From positions 1 to 64,000 of the forward strand of contig NZ_JADQTO010000011.1 of assembly GCF_015704865.1 (NCBI RefSeq): a DNA stretch of 64,000 nucleotides. The letters are read 5' to 3'. Both the position numbers and the translations under genes were made by a program. The notes below the pieces were generated by a model that did no database searches, had not been told where the DNA came from, and saw only the letters and a list, made by a program, of their open reading frames with translations. Positions 40,872-49,258 of this stretch are shown here, in pieces (the first letter of the stretch is position 1; every line of letters starts with the position of its first letter). This stretch comes from Actinoplanes aureus (GTDB lineage: Bacteria; Actinomycetota; Actinomycetes; Mycobacteriales; Micromonosporaceae).

Positions 40872-40988
40872 GGTATGCCCGGGGTGGCGATCCGCTACAG
40901 CGGTTCGCCACCCGCGGCGTCACTTGCGGGCGACATTCACTGGCCGGCGTGGTGGCGGGGCTAGAGGGCTGGGTCCCCAAGCGGTGAT

Positions 40989-41055
40989 CTTGCTTGGCCC
41001 GCGCTCAGTGCTGTCTCAACGGCCGTCAGGCAGCACCCATGTTGGGCCGGACAAG
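40989..41055 (-). repeat. Dispersed 67-nt hairpin repeat, family A, copy A3 (inverted)
   Basis: The reverse complement reads CTTGTCCGGCCCAAC, GGGTGCTG, ACGGCCGTTGAGACAGCA and GGGCCAAGCAAG, then GATCACCGC. On its outer side it shares AGAGCCTTCG(T)GGTCAGGGT with A1, so the element with flanks is nearly 90 bases. It lies between the acylase and the GNAT pseudogene. Confidence 0.85.
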
Positions 41056-41088
41056 ACCCTGACCACGAAGGCTCTAGCGTGCCGCACC

Positions 41089-41422
41089 ATGCCCCTTCGC
41101 CTCGCGCGGCCTGTCGACGATGAGGCGGTGGCGGCCGTCCAGCGGGCGGCCTTCGGGCCCGGGCACGGCGAGACGGTGGCCGGTCTGGTCGCCGCCCTGC
41201 GCGATCAGTCCGCCGAGGCCGGGCGGCTGCTCGACGACCTCTGCGTCACGCTGGGCTTCTGCCTGCCGCCGGAGGGCGAAGCTGCGGCTGTGCGCGTCGC
41301 CGCCGCGTGGCGTGGACGCTTTCACCGACGCGGTGCTCGAGGCCGAGGGAGTGGCCGGCGGTCACCTCCGCCGCCCGGTGCGGGCGCTCGTCGAACAGCA
41401 TATGAACCGCCGGACCGTTTGA
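41089..41422 (+). pseudogene. GNAT acetyltransferase remnant fused to a small conserved domain, frameshifted
   Basis: From ATG 41089 the first frame encodes MPLRLARPVDDEAVAAVQRA, AFGPGHGETVAGLVAALRD, the start of a GNAT fold. It then passes abruptly into RLLDDLCVTLGFCLPP, a motif typical of the start of another family of small proteins. The next frame continues that second protein with ASPPRGVDAFTDAVLEAEGV, LRRPVRALVEQ. A frameshift therefore lies at about 41275-41290. The body of the GNAT domain is missing, so I read this as an internal deletion that fused two neighbouring genes, followed by frame loss. Confidence 0.65.
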
Positions 41423-41455
41423 CCGGTTCTCGGTGAGCGGCCGCGCGATCTTACT

Positions 41456-41461
41456 TAGAGT
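41456..41461 (+). promoter_or_regulatory. -10 box TAGAGT of a probable leaderless promoter
   Basis: TAGAGT is followed by GTGGGC (six bases) and ATG 41468. It supports that start over GTG 41462. Confidence 0.45.
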
Positions 41462-41467
41462 GTGGGC

Positions 41468-41935
41468 ATGGCCACCCGTCGTACCCTCGCCCTGTTCGTG
41501 GCCGTTCCCGCCCTGCTCGCCGCACCCGGCACCGCGGTGGCCGCGCCGGCACCGCCGCCGCTGCTTCAGGGGTGGATCGTCACCGAGCAGGCGCCGGGAC
41601 GCTGCCTCACCGGTGGTGTGATCGGCACGGTTGTGCACACCAGCGCCTGCCGGCCGGGACGGCCGGCCCAGAGTTTTTACCAGACCAGCGAGGGCCACTT
41701 CACCAACAACGGCAACTGCGTCGAGCCGGACAAGCGGACTCGCGGCGGCATCGTGCGGGTGACCGCCTGCACCTACACGAACGACCAGGACTGGTGGTTC
41801 AGCACCACCCTGCGCGCCGGCCGGTTCGGCCGCTGCGTCACCGAGGTCAGCGTCGACAAGGCCGGCCGGGGCACCGTACGCCTGCGCGACTGCGCGGACA
41901 CCGTCAATCAGAGGTGGCGGATCCGGGCCCGGTAG
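41468..41935 (+). CDS. Secreted trefoil-like (ricin-type) protein
   Basis: 155 residues with a Sec signal peptide (MATRRTLALFVAVPALLAAP, cleaved near AVA). The mature part has two repeating units that end in DQDWWF and NQRWRI, variants of the QxW motif of ricin-type beta-trefoils, and cysteines at GRCLTGG, TSACRPG, NCVEPD, VTACTYT, GRCVTEV and LRDCADT, consistent with disulfide-stabilised trefoil repeats. It may bind carbohydrate or be an extracellular lectin-like protein. Size is that of about one trefoil. GTG 41462 is the alternative start. Confidence 0.7.
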   Translation: MATRRTLALFVAVPALLAAPGTAVAAPAPPPLLQGWIVTEQAPGRCLTGGVIGTVVHTSACRPGRPAQSFYQTSEGHFTNNGNCVEPDKRTRGGIVRVTACTYTNDQDWWFSTTLRAGRFGRCVTEVSVDKAGRGTVRLRDCADTVNQRWRIRAR

Positions 41936-42009
41936 TTTCGCACCGCGACAGCTGATCCGATCCGGTCATTGCTGCGTATCTCCGGTTACCTGTCGTCAAG
42001 GAGGTTCGC

Positions 42010-42816
42010 GTGGCCGCTGTCGGCTTGAGCTCTGGGTGGCGCCGTCTGTGTAGTGCGGCGCTCCTCGCCACTGCGCTGATTCTGCTCGTGCCGGATAAGG
42101 CACGAGCCGCACCGGACGTGCCGGTGCCGCCCGAGAACCTGCTCTCCGACCGGGGGCGGGGCGAGATTTCGGACGCCGACCGCGACTTCGTCGTGAAGGT
42201 CCGGCTCGCCGGGCTGTGGGAGATCCCGGCCGGGGAGATGGCACAGCAGAAGTCGGACAGCGCGCGGATCAAGCGGATCGGCCGCAACATCGCGGACCAG
42301 CACGTCGCGCTCGACGAGCTCACCCGCAACGCCGCGAAGAAGCTGGACATCGAGTTGCCGGACGAGCCCAACAAGGACCAGAAGGGCTGGCTCGCCGAGA
42401 TGGAGGAGGCGGAGGGCGCCGAATTCGACGACGTCTACATCGACCGGCTCCGGGCGGCGCACGGCAAGATCTTCCCGGCGATCGCCACGATCCGGTCGAG
42501 CACCCGCAACGACACGGTACGCAAGCTCGCGCAGCAGGCGAACCAGTTCGTCATGACGCACATGACCCTGCTGGAGAGCAGCGGCATCGTCGACTTCGCC
42601 GCGCTGCCCACCGCGCCCGCACCGTCGGCGGCGGCAGCGGCTCCCACTCAGGTGCTGTCCGCGGCCGAGGACGCCCCGTCCTCCGGAGCAAACGTTCCCC
42701 TGGTGCTGGCCGCGCTGGCCGGCGGGCTGGCCGCGGGCGCTTTCGCCACCCGGCAGCTCGCCGGCAGCCGCCGGCCGGCGTACCGTTCGCGCCGGTCCCG
42801 GTATTACGGCGGCTGA
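42010..42816 (+). CDS. DUF4142 secreted, membrane-anchored protein
   Basis: 268 residues. GTG 42010 has AAGGAGG 7 bases before it. A signal peptide (about 1-33, ending DKARAAP) is followed by a DUF4142 ferritin-like helical domain (about 45-195): DADRDFVVKVRLAGLWEIPA, RNIADQHVALDELTRNAAKK, AEFDDVYIDRLRAAHGKIFP. A Pro/Ala linker precedes a C-terminal hydrophobic helix (about 225-245, VPLVLAALAGGLAAGAFAT) and a basic tail RRSRYYGG, so it is probably anchored. The domain is found in envelope stress proteins in actinobacteria. Function unknown. Confidence 0.82.
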   Translation: MAAVGLSSGWRRLCSAALLATALILLVPDKARAAPDVPVPPENLLSDRGRGEISDADRDFVVKVRLAGLWEIPAGEMAQQKSDSARIKRIGRNIADQHVALDELTRNAAKKLDIELPDEPNKDQKGWLAEMEEAEGAEFDDVYIDRLRAAHGKIFPAIATIRSSTRNDTVRKLAQQANQFVMTHMTLLESSGIVDFAALPTAPAPSAAAAAPTQVLSAAEDAPSSGANVPLVLAALAGGLAAGAFATRQLAGSRRPAYRSRRSRYYGG

Positions 42817-42818
42817 CG

Positions 42819-43634
42819 TCACGTGCGGCTGGCGCCGGCCTCCGGGCCGGCCAGCCGCTGTGCCAGCCAGACCGGGATCACCGACAGGACGATCAGGACG
42901 GCCGCGACCACGTTGACGATCGGTGCCTGGTTGGGCCGGAACAGGTTGTTGAAGATCCAGATCGGCAGGGTGGTCACGCCCGGCCCGGCGGTGAACGTGG
43001 TCACGATGATCTCGTCGAAGGACAGCGCGAACGCCAGCAGCCCACCGGCGAGCAGCGCGGTCCGGATCATCGGGAACGTGATGAACCGGAACGTCTGCCA
43101 CGGCGACGCGCCCAGGTCCGCCGAGGCGTCCTCCAGGCTCGTTCCCGTGCGGCGCAACCGGGCGAGCACGTTGTTGTAGACGATGACGACGCAGAACGTC
43201 GCGTGCCCGACGATGACGGAGAACATGCCCTTGCCGATGCCCAGGTCGCCCATGACGGACCGCCAGGCACTGTCCAGGGCGATGCCGGTGACGATGCCGG
43301 GCAGCGCGATCGGCAGGATGATCAGCAGGGAGACGGTGTCGCGGCCGAAGAACGCGAACCGCTGCACGGCGAACGAGACCATGGTGCCCAGCACGAGGGC
43401 GATGGCGGTCGCGCCGAGCCCGGCTTTCACCGAGGTCAGCAGGGCCTGCCGGGCTCCCTCGTTCGCCCAGGCGGCCGCCCACCACCGGGTGGTGAGGTCG
43501 TCCGGGGGCCAGGCGAACGTGCGGTCGCCGTTGAACGAGTTGACCAGGACGAGCAGCAGCGGCACGTAGATGAAGACCAGGCCGAGGCCCATCGCGATGC
43601 GCAGCGACCAGCGGGCGGCGGGGGAGAGGGTCAC
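42819..43634 (-). CDS. potC: Polyamine-type ABC permease, subunit C
   Basis: 271 residues from GTG 43634, six membrane spans, and the EAA-loop signature LEDASADLGASPWQTFRFIT that contacts the ATPase. The N-terminus (AMGLGLVFIYVPLLLVLVNS) is the classical PotC-like start. It is the last gene of the minus-strand operon potA-potD-potB-potC and overlaps the preceding permease by four bases. It would import spermidine/putrescine or a related cation together with PotA, PotB and PotD. Confidence 0.88.
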   Translation of the reverse strand: MTLSPAARWSLRIAMGLGLVFIYVPLLLVLVNSFNGDRTFAWPPDDLTTRWWAAAWANEGARQALLTSVKAGLGATAIALVLGTMVSFAVQRFAFFGRDTVSLLIILPIALPGIVTGIALDSAWRSVMGDLGIGKGMFSVIVGHATFCVVIVYNNVLARLRRTGTSLEDASADLGASPWQTFRFITFPMIRTALLAGGLLAFALSFDEIIVTTFTAGPGVTTLPIWIFNNLFRPNQAPIVNVVAAVLIVLSVIPVWLAQRLAGPEAGASRT

Positions 43635-44488
43635 AGTTGCTCCAAGGCGCCCGAGCGGCGTACCGCAACCAGGTAGATGACCATGACGAGGACCGGGATG
43701 GTGGCGATCGCGGCCGCGAACGGCAGGTTGTTCGCCGCGCCGATGTTGGCGTAGACGACGTTGCCGAGCAGCTGGGTCTTGCCGCCGACGATCTGCACGG
43801 TGATGTAGTCGCCGAGCGACAGCGAGAACGTGAAGATCGAACCGGCGAAGACCGCCGGGACCAGGATCGGCAGCACGATGGCCCGGAACGTACGCCCGGC
43901 CCGCGCGCCCAGGTCTGCCGACGCTTCCAGCAGCGAGTCCGGCAGCCGTTCCAGTCCGGCGTAGATCGGCAGGATCATGTACGGCAGCCACAGGTAGGAC
44001 AGCACGACGACGGTGGCGAACAGCCCGTAGCCGGGTCCGCGACCGGGGCCGCCGAGCAGCGTGTCGACCGGTCCGCCGTTGGCGAACAGGATCCGCCAGG
44101 CGTACGCCTTGACCAGGTAGCTGGCCCACAGCGGGGTGAGGATCGCGATCACCAGCCAGTGCCGGGACCGGGCCGAGGCGACCTTGGCCATGAAGAACGC
44201 CATCGGTACGGCCACGACCACACAGATGGCGGTGACCGCGGCCGCCACCCCGATGCTGCGCAGGGTGACGGCCCGGTAGACCTCCTCGGTGAGGATGGTC
44301 CGGAAGTTCGCCAAAGAGAACTCCCGGACCGTCTCACCGGTGAACCCGTTGACGGTCCAGAACGCCGACACCAGCAGCACCGCGAGCGCACCGAGATAGG
44401 CGACGACCAGCCAGAGCAGCGGGGCGGAGAGCAGCCCGGCCAGGCGCAGGCGCGGGTGCCGGTGCAGGTACGAACCGAGAGCCGTCAC
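43631..44488 (-). CDS. potB: Polyamine-type ABC permease, subunit B
   Basis: 285 residues, six membrane spans, EAA-loop LLEASADLGARAGRTFRAIV. The N-terminal LSAPLLWLVVAYLGALAVLL and the YLVKAYAWRILF segment are PotB-like. Its stop overlaps PotC's start by four bases, and its start lies 2 bases after the PotD gene. Third gene of the potA-D-B-C operon. Confidence 0.88.
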   Translation of the reverse strand: MTALGSYLHRHPRLRLAGLLSAPLLWLVVAYLGALAVLLVSAFWTVNGFTGETVREFSLANFRTILTEEVYRAVTLRSIGVAAAVTAICVVVAVPMAFFMAKVASARSRHWLVIAILTPLWASYLVKAYAWRILFANGGPVDTLLGGPGRGPGYGLFATVVVLSYLWLPYMILPIYAGLERLPDSLLEASADLGARAGRTFRAIVLPILVPAVFAGSIFTFSLSLGDYITVQIVGGKTQLLGNVVYANIGAANNLPFAAAIATIPVLVMVIYLVAVRRSGALEQL

Positions 44489-44489
44489 G

Positions 44490-45695
44490 TCATCCCTTGA
44501 CCGTCGTCCAGGCCTGGGTCCAGGCCGCGTAGTCCTTGCACGTCACGTCGGTACGCCCGTCGACGCACTGGGCCAGCGGCGTGGTCCAGTACCAGACCTG
44601 GTCGAAGTAGGCCTCGTCCTCGGCGTGGAACGTGGTGCAGTGCTGCGGGTCCTTGGTCTTGCCGCAGGACAGCTTGTTCGACGGCGCCTCACCGAACCAC
44701 TCGGCGACACCGGCGTTGGCCTCCGGCGAGATGATGTGGTTCATCCACAGGTACGCGCAGTTCGGGTGCTTCGCCTTGGCGGAGACCATCCAGGTGTCGG
44801 ACCAGCCGGTGGCACCCTCGGACGGCAGCACCACCTCGACCGGCGCCTTGTCGGCCTTGGTCAGGTTCGCGATCACCTGCCAGGTCGTGCCGAGCACCGA
44901 GTTGCCGGCCTTGAACGCCTGCACCTCCTTGGTGTAGTCCGACCAGTACTCGCCGATCACCTCGTTCTGCTGCTTCAACAGGTCGACGGCCGCCTGGAAC
45001 TGGGTGTCGTCCAGCGCGTACGGATTCTTGATGTTGAGTTCGGGTTTGGTCTTCATGAGGTACAGCGCCGCGTCGGCGATGTAGATCGGCGAGTCGTAGG
45101 CGGTGATCTTGCCCTTGTACGGCGACGCCGGGTCGAACACGACGCTCCACGAGGTGGGGGCCGGCTTGACCACGTCGGTGCGGTACATCAGCAGGTTCGC
45201 GCCGCGACCGTGCGGTGCGCCGTAGGCCTGGCCGTCCACCGAGTTCCAGGTCTTGTTCTTCAGCCCCTCGAACACGTCCTTGTAGTTGGTAAGCAGATCG
45301 GTGTTGACCGGGGCCACGTCACCGCCGTAGATCAGCCGCAGCGACGCGTCACCGGAGGCGGAGACCACGTCGTACTCGCCGGTCTTCATCAGCGCGACCA
45401 TCTCGTCGGACGTGCCGGCCACCTTGTTGTTGACCTGGCAGCCGGTCTCCTTCTCGAAACCGGTCACCCAGTCGACGGCCTTGTCGGTGGTGCCGTCCTC
45501 GACGTACCCGGCCCACGACACCACGTTGACCGTGCCCTCGCCGGCGCCCAGCGACGCCATCTTGTCGATCTTCGGCACCGCCATGCCGCCGGGACCCGAA
45601 CCGCTGCCCTCGCTGTCTCCGCCACCGCCGCAACCGGCGAGCGTGAGCACGCCCGCCGCGAGGGCCGCCATGACCATCCTGCTGCTGCTATGCAT
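44490..45695 (-). CDS. potD: Polyamine-type ABC substrate-binding lipoprotein
   Basis: 401 residues from ATG 45695, which has AAGGAGA seven to eight bases upstream (a longer start at 45713 overlaps PotA's end). Lipoprotein signal MAALAAGVLTLAGCGGGG with the lipobox Cys. The mature part is a PotD/PotF-type periplasmic binding protein: VVSWAGYVEDGTTDKAVDWV, EYDVVSASGDASLRLIYGGD, GRGANLLMYRTDVVKPAPTS, TTWQVIANLTKADKAPVEVV. The acidic pocket would suit a polyamine, but the exact ligand cannot be read. Second gene of the operon, between PotA and PotB. Confidence 0.88.
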   Translation of the reverse strand: MHSSSRMVMAALAAGVLTLAGCGGGGDSEGSGSGPGGMAVPKIDKMASLGAGEGTVNVVSWAGYVEDGTTDKAVDWVTGFEKETGCQVNNKVAGTSDEMVALMKTGEYDVVSASGDASLRLIYGGDVAPVNTDLLTNYKDVFEGLKNKTWNSVDGQAYGAPHGRGANLLMYRTDVVKPAPTSWSVVFDPASPYKGKITAYDSPIYIADAALYLMKTKPELNIKNPYALDDTQFQAAVDLLKQQNEVIGEYWSDYTKEVQAFKAGNSVLGTTWQVIANLTKADKAPVEVVLPSEGATGWSDTWMVSAKAKHPNCAYLWMNHIISPEANAGVAEWFGEAPSNKLSCGKTKDPQHCTTFHAEDEAYFDQVWYWTTPLAQCVDGRTDVTCKDYAAWTQAWTTVKG

Positions 45696-46731
45696 TCGCG
45701 GTCTCCTTGTCATTCGGGGGGATCTCGACGACGTGGTCGTCGAGCCAGCTCAGGCGCACCCGCTGGGCGCGGGCGGCGAGCGGGGCGCCGTTGTGCCGGT
45801 TCTGCGCGACGACGACGACCCGGCCGCCCGCGTCGAGGTCGACGACGTACCTGGTGACCGGCCCGGCATAGATCACCTCGGCCACGGTGCCGGGCGTTCC
45901 GGCCTCGGCTTCGCCGTCGGCCGTCAGGAGGATCTTTTCCGGACGTACGGAGAACGCGCCCTCGCGGTGGAAGAGGGCCTTCGCGGTGTCACCGCTGAAC
46001 ACGTTGGACGTTCCGACGAAGCCGGCCACGAACGAGCTCGCGGGTTTCTCGTACACCGCCTCCGGCTTGCCCACCTGGGCGATCCGCCCGTGCTCGAAGA
46101 CCGCGACGCGGTCGCTCATGGTGAGCGCCTCGTCCTGGTCGTGCGTGACGAAGACGAAGGTGATGCCGGCCTCGCGCTGGATCGCCTTGAGCTCCACCTG
46201 CATCTGCTCGCGCAGTTTCCGGTCCAGTGCGCCGAGCGGTTCGTCGAGCAGCAGCACCTTGGGCTGGTTGACCAGGGCGCGGGCCAGCGCCACCCGCTGG
46301 CGCTGACCACCGGACATCTCGGCCGGCTTGCGGTCGCCGAAGCCCGCCAGGCGAACCTTGGCCAGCGCCTCCTCGGCGCGGACACGACGTTCCCTCCTGG
46401 GCACTCTGCGGACCTTCAGGCCGTACTCCACGTTCTCCATCACGGTGAGGTGCGGGAACAGCGCGTAGTCCTGGAAGACCGTGTTCACGTCCCGCTCGAA
46501 CGGCGCCAGCCGGGTCACGTCCCGGCCGCCGAGCTCGACCGTCCCGGCCGTGGGCAGCTCGAACCCGGCGATCATCCGGAGCACCGTGGTCTTGCCGGAT
46601 CCGGACGGCCCGAGCATCGAGAAGAACTCGCCGTCGGCGATCTCCAGATCGATGCCGGCCACCGCCTCGACGCCGCCGAACGACTTGCGGAGTCCGGTGA
46701 GCCGGATGGCCGGTGTGGATGTGTCGGTCAC
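45688..46731 (-). CDS. potA: Polyamine-type ABC ATPase
   Basis: 347 residues. Walker A LGPSGSGKTT, Q-loop VFQDYALFPHL, signature MSGGQRQRVALAR, Walker B VLLLDEPLGALD and H-loop VTHDQDEA; the C-terminal TOBE domain (about 250-347) ends with WLDDHVVEIPPND. Starts at GTG with GGAGGACG seven bases before. Its stop overlaps the PotD frame. First gene of the operon, divergent from the FadR-type regulator at 46834, with which it shares a 102-base control region. Confidence 0.9.
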   Translation of the reverse strand: MTDTSTPAIRLTGLRKSFGGVEAVAGIDLEIADGEFFSMLGPSGSGKTTVLRMIAGFELPTAGTVELGGRDVTRLAPFERDVNTVFQDYALFPHLTVMENVEYGLKVRRVPRRERRVRAEEALAKVRLAGFGDRKPAEMSGGQRQRVALARALVNQPKVLLLDEPLGALDRKLREQMQVELKAIQREAGITFVFVTHDQDEALTMSDRVAVFEHGRIAQVGKPEAVYEKPASSFVAGFVGTSNVFSGDTAKALFHREGAFSVRPEKILLTADGEAEAGTPGTVAEVIYAGPVTRYVVDLDAGGRVVVVAQNRHNGAPLAARAQRVRLSWLDDHVVEIPPNDKETANA

Positions 46732-46833
46732 GTGGCGTCCTCCGGCAGCGAATTTTCGGAAAACGTATGGCGTTAGACTTTAAAGGTCAAGGCTGCCCGG
46801 TAACCGCTTGGTAAACAGCCGTGAGGAAGAATC
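46732..46833. promoter_or_regulatory. Divergent control region between potA and the GntR gene
   Basis: Holds TTTTC-G-GAAAA (a palindrome of five-base arms) and CTTTAAAG with further pairing outside it, both in an AT-richer patch unlike the surrounding coding DNA. There is also a direct repeat GGTAACC/GGTAAAC close to the GntR start. Any of these could bind the FadR-type regulator; the site cannot be chosen by eye. Confidence 0.5.
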
Positions 46834-47559
46834 TTGAGCATGGGGACGGACCGAGCCAGCGCGCGAGCCGTGGTCTTCACACCACTCGACCCGCACAGCC
46901 GTGCCGAGACCGTGGTGCGGCGGCTCACCGACGCGATCACGTTCGGCCTGCTCACCGATGCCGAGCAGCTCCCCAGCGAGGCCGAGCTCGCCGCACAGTT
47001 CGGCGTCTCCCGGGTCACCGTCCGGGAAGCCCTGGTCGCCCTGCGGCACCGCGACCTGCTGGAGACCCGGCGCGGCCGGGGCGGTGGCAGCTTCGTCCGG
47101 GCCCCCGCCGACACGGTGCTGCTCGCTCGGCTCGGCGAACTGAGCCTGCCCAACCTTCAGGACACCGCCGACCACTACGTGGCGATCGCCGGAGCCGCCG
47201 CCCGGCTCGCCGCGCAGCGCGCCACCCCCGACGACATCGAGCGCGTCGAGGAGGAGACCCGGGACCGTGGCTGGCCGGTGCACCGGGTGGAACGCGCCTT
47301 CCACCTGGAGGTCGCGGCCGTCGCGCAGTCCGCCCGGCTGGCCCGTGAGGAAGTACGATTCGCAACGGAGCTGGGCACGCTGCTCTGGTCACCGGTCCTG
47401 CACAGCGACGACACCGGTGATCCGCACGCCGAGCACCGGGCGATCACCGCCGCGATCGCGGAGGGCGACGACGATCTGGCCCGGCGGCTCACCGAGGAAC
47501 ACATTGAGACGGCCGTCGAGCGACTGATAAACCTGCATCTGACGTTGGTCGAGCCGTGA
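46834..47559 (+). CDS. GntR/FadR-type transcriptional regulator
   Basis: 241 residues. N-terminal winged helix (about 20-85) has TVVRRLTDAITFGLLTDAEQ, EAELAAQFGVSRVTVREALV and RRGRGGGSFVRA. The C-terminal FCD helical domain (about 100-235) includes RVERAFHLEVAAVAQSARLA and AEHRAITAAIAEGDDDLARR. TTG 46834 sits six bases after AGGA (GAGGAAGA), while ATG 46840 sits 12 bases after it, so TTG is slightly preferred. It is divergent from potA and its stop overlaps the Cache gene by GTGA. Likely the regulator of the polyamine-type transporter. Confidence 0.88.
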   Translation: MSMGTDRASARAVVFTPLDPHSRAETVVRRLTDAITFGLLTDAEQLPSEAELAAQFGVSRVTVREALVALRHRDLLETRRGRGGGSFVRAPADTVLLARLGELSLPNLQDTADHYVAIAGAAARLAAQRATPDDIERVEEETRDRGWPVHRVERAFHLEVAAVAQSARLAREEVRFATELGTLLWSPVLHSDDTGDPHAEHRAITAAIAEGDDDLARRLTEEHIETAVERLINLHLTLVEP

Positions 47560-48326
47560 CCACGCCCGTCGTTAGAGCCGAGGTGGGTCCCGTGGGACAA
47601 GCGACTACCCGTACCGCAGCGCCGGCCGGCGCCGCCCTGGCCGGCCACGTCACCACGCTCGCCGAGCAGACGTTCACGGTGGCCGACCAGCTCCGCCGGC
47701 TCACCGAGGACCTCTTCGCCGGTGGCGTGCCGCACTCAGCCGACCTCGCCGTTCTCCGCCCTCAGGTGGTCGCCGCCCTCGGCGGGCTGATCACCGGGGC
47801 CGGTGTCATCACCACACCGCTGGCCGACGACCGCTCCGGCCTGGAGTGGTGGATGGACAGTCGGCCCGAGGGCCGTACCCGGCTCGAACTCGACCTCGAC
47901 CCGGCCAGCGACACCTTCGTGGACGTGTCCCGGCAGGCCTGGTTCGCCGTGCCCCGCACCACCGGCCGCCGCCACGTCACCGGGCCGTACGTGGACTACG
48001 TCTGCGCCGAGCAGTACACGCTGACCTTCACCGTCCCGCTCACCGTTCGCGGCGCCTTCGCCGGCATCGCCGGAGCCGACGTCTTCGTCGGTGACCTGGA
48101 ACGCGCTCTGCGGCCGGCGTTGCGCGCGGTCGGCGCGTCGGTCGCGCTGGTCAACACGCAGGGCCGGGTCATCGCCGGCAACACCGCCCACCACATCACC
48201 GGCTCGCTGGTCCGGGAGCCGCACATCCGCGCCGCCCTCCAGGAGGCCACGACGCAGACGCTCGCCGACGGTGCCAGCGTGATCCCGTGCGGCACGTTGC
48301 CCTTGGCCGTGCTTACCTGGCCGTAG
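47556..48326 (+). CDS. Cytosolic Cache (PDC)-domain protein
   Basis: 256 residues, no signal peptide or membrane span. The second half is a Cache/PDC-type fold: LEWWMDSRPEGRTRLELDLD, FVDVSRQAWFAVPRTTGRRH, TGPYVDYVCAEQYTLTFTVP, LTVRGAFAGIAGADVFVGDL, ERALRPALRAVGASVALVNT, GRVIAGNTAHHI. Such domains usually sit outside the membrane as sensors of amines, amino acids and acids. Here the protein is soluble and its GTG overlaps the stop of the FadR-type regulator by four bases, so the two are translated together. I infer a ligand sensor or partner for the regulator and its polyamine-type transporter. The rest of the function is unknown. Confidence 0.75.
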   Translation: MTTPVVRAEVGPVGQATTRTAAPAGAALAGHVTTLAEQTFTVADQLRRLTEDLFAGGVPHSADLAVLRPQVVAALGGLITGAGVITTPLADDRSGLEWWMDSRPEGRTRLELDLDPASDTFVDVSRQAWFAVPRTTGRRHVTGPYVDYVCAEQYTLTFTVPLTVRGAFAGIAGADVFVGDLERALRPALRAVGASVALVNTQGRVIAGNTAHHITGSLVREPHIRAALQEATTQTLADGASVIPCGTLPLAVLTWP

Positions 48327-48369
48327 CGGTCCGGGTGCACATCCGGATCATCGACGGACGGAGGCGACC

Positions 48370-49116
48370 ATGACGGCCGGCATCGCGATCGTGACCGGGG
48401 GCGGCGCCGGACTGGGCCGCGAGATAGCGCTCGGGCTGGCCCGATCCGGTCACGGCGTGGTCATCGCGGACACCGACCCGGCGGCCGCGCAGGCCTGTGC
48501 ACAGTCGATCGCCGCGCTCGGGGTGCCGGCGCGGGCGGTGGACGGCGACATCCGCATCCCCGCCGAGGCGGAACGCGTCGTGCGGACCGCGGCCGAGATG
48601 GGCGGCCCGGGCGTCCTGGTCAACAACGCCGGCGGCTGGACCCCGGAGCGCCAGTACCCGGTCGCCGCACCGGCCGAGTGGGCGGCCACCATCGCCCTGA
48701 ACCTGACCGCACCGATGCTGCTCAGCCAGCTCGTCCTGGAACCCATGCGCGACCTGGGCGGCGGGGCGATCATCAACATCGCGTCGACCGCCGGCATCGC
48801 CTCCGATCCGTACGAGTCACCGGAGTACGGTGCTGCCAAAGCCGGCCTGGTCCGGTTCACGACCAGCTCGGCGGGACTGGCCGACAGCCACCGCGTGCGG
48901 ATGATGTGCGTCGTCCCGGACTGGATCGGACTGGACCGGGCGCGGGCTCAATGGGCCGCCATGAGCCCGGATCGGCAGGCGGCGACCCGGCCGCTGATCC
49001 CGCCGGAGGACATCGTGACGGTTGTCCTCGACCTCGTCCGGGACGGCAAGCCGGGCACCGTCGTGGAGATGCTGGGCGGCGAGCGGCCGCGGGTGCGCCC
49101 GCAGCGGTCCTCTTGA
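48370..49116 (+). CDS. Short-chain dehydrogenase/reductase
   Basis: 248 residues. Cofactor motif TGGGAGLG, NNAGG segment, catalytic Ser in NIASTAGIASD and the Tyr/Lys in YGAAKAG; it has Asp after the second strand (VVIADTDPA), which indicates NAD rather than NADP. The ATG has a GGAGGCGACC ribosome site. It lies 43 bases after the Cache gene on the same strand and may share its transcript with the GntR and Cache genes. Substrate unknown; alcohol or hydroxyacid oxidation linked to the polyamine-type transporter is a guess. Confidence 0.85.
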   Translation: MTAGIAIVTGGGAGLGREIALGLARSGHGVVIADTDPAAAQACAQSIAALGVPARAVDGDIRIPAEAERVVRTAAEMGGPGVLVNNAGGWTPERQYPVAAPAEWAATIALNLTAPMLLSQLVLEPMRDLGGGAIINIASTAGIASDPYESPEYGAAKAGLVRFTTSSAGLADSHRVRMMCVVPDWIGLDRARAQWAAMSPDRQAATRPLIPPEDIVTVVLDLVRDGKPGTVVEMLGGERPRVRPQRSS

Positions 49117-49135
49117 GACGGTCCCGCCGTCCGGG

Positions 49136-49173
49136 CGTGCCGTTTCCCGGCGGCCGCGCTGCGGCCGGGACGG
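49136..49173 (+). repeat. Dispersed GC-rich repeat, family B, partial copy B4
   Basis: Contains the 20-base core CGTTTCCCGGCGGCCGCGCT at 49141-49160, identical to B5 on the other strand, then GCGGCCGGGACGG. CCCGGC at 49146-49151 can pair with GCCGGG, so the block can form a strong hairpin. It lies after the SDR gene and before the convergent DHFR-like gene, where it could also end transcription. Confidence 0.65.
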
Positions 49174-49258
49174 CGCTGATGATCGCGCGGCTCGGCGGGG
49201 AGGTGTGGTTTGCGGTGACGGCGCGGACGCGTACCGGAGAAAGGTTTTGCCCTGGTTT

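Noticed and set aside
38147..40987. A 946-codon plus-strand frame over the acylase gene
   Set aside because: Arg/Pro-rich shadow of the acylase, which has a signal peptide, ribosome site and all family motifs in the other frame.
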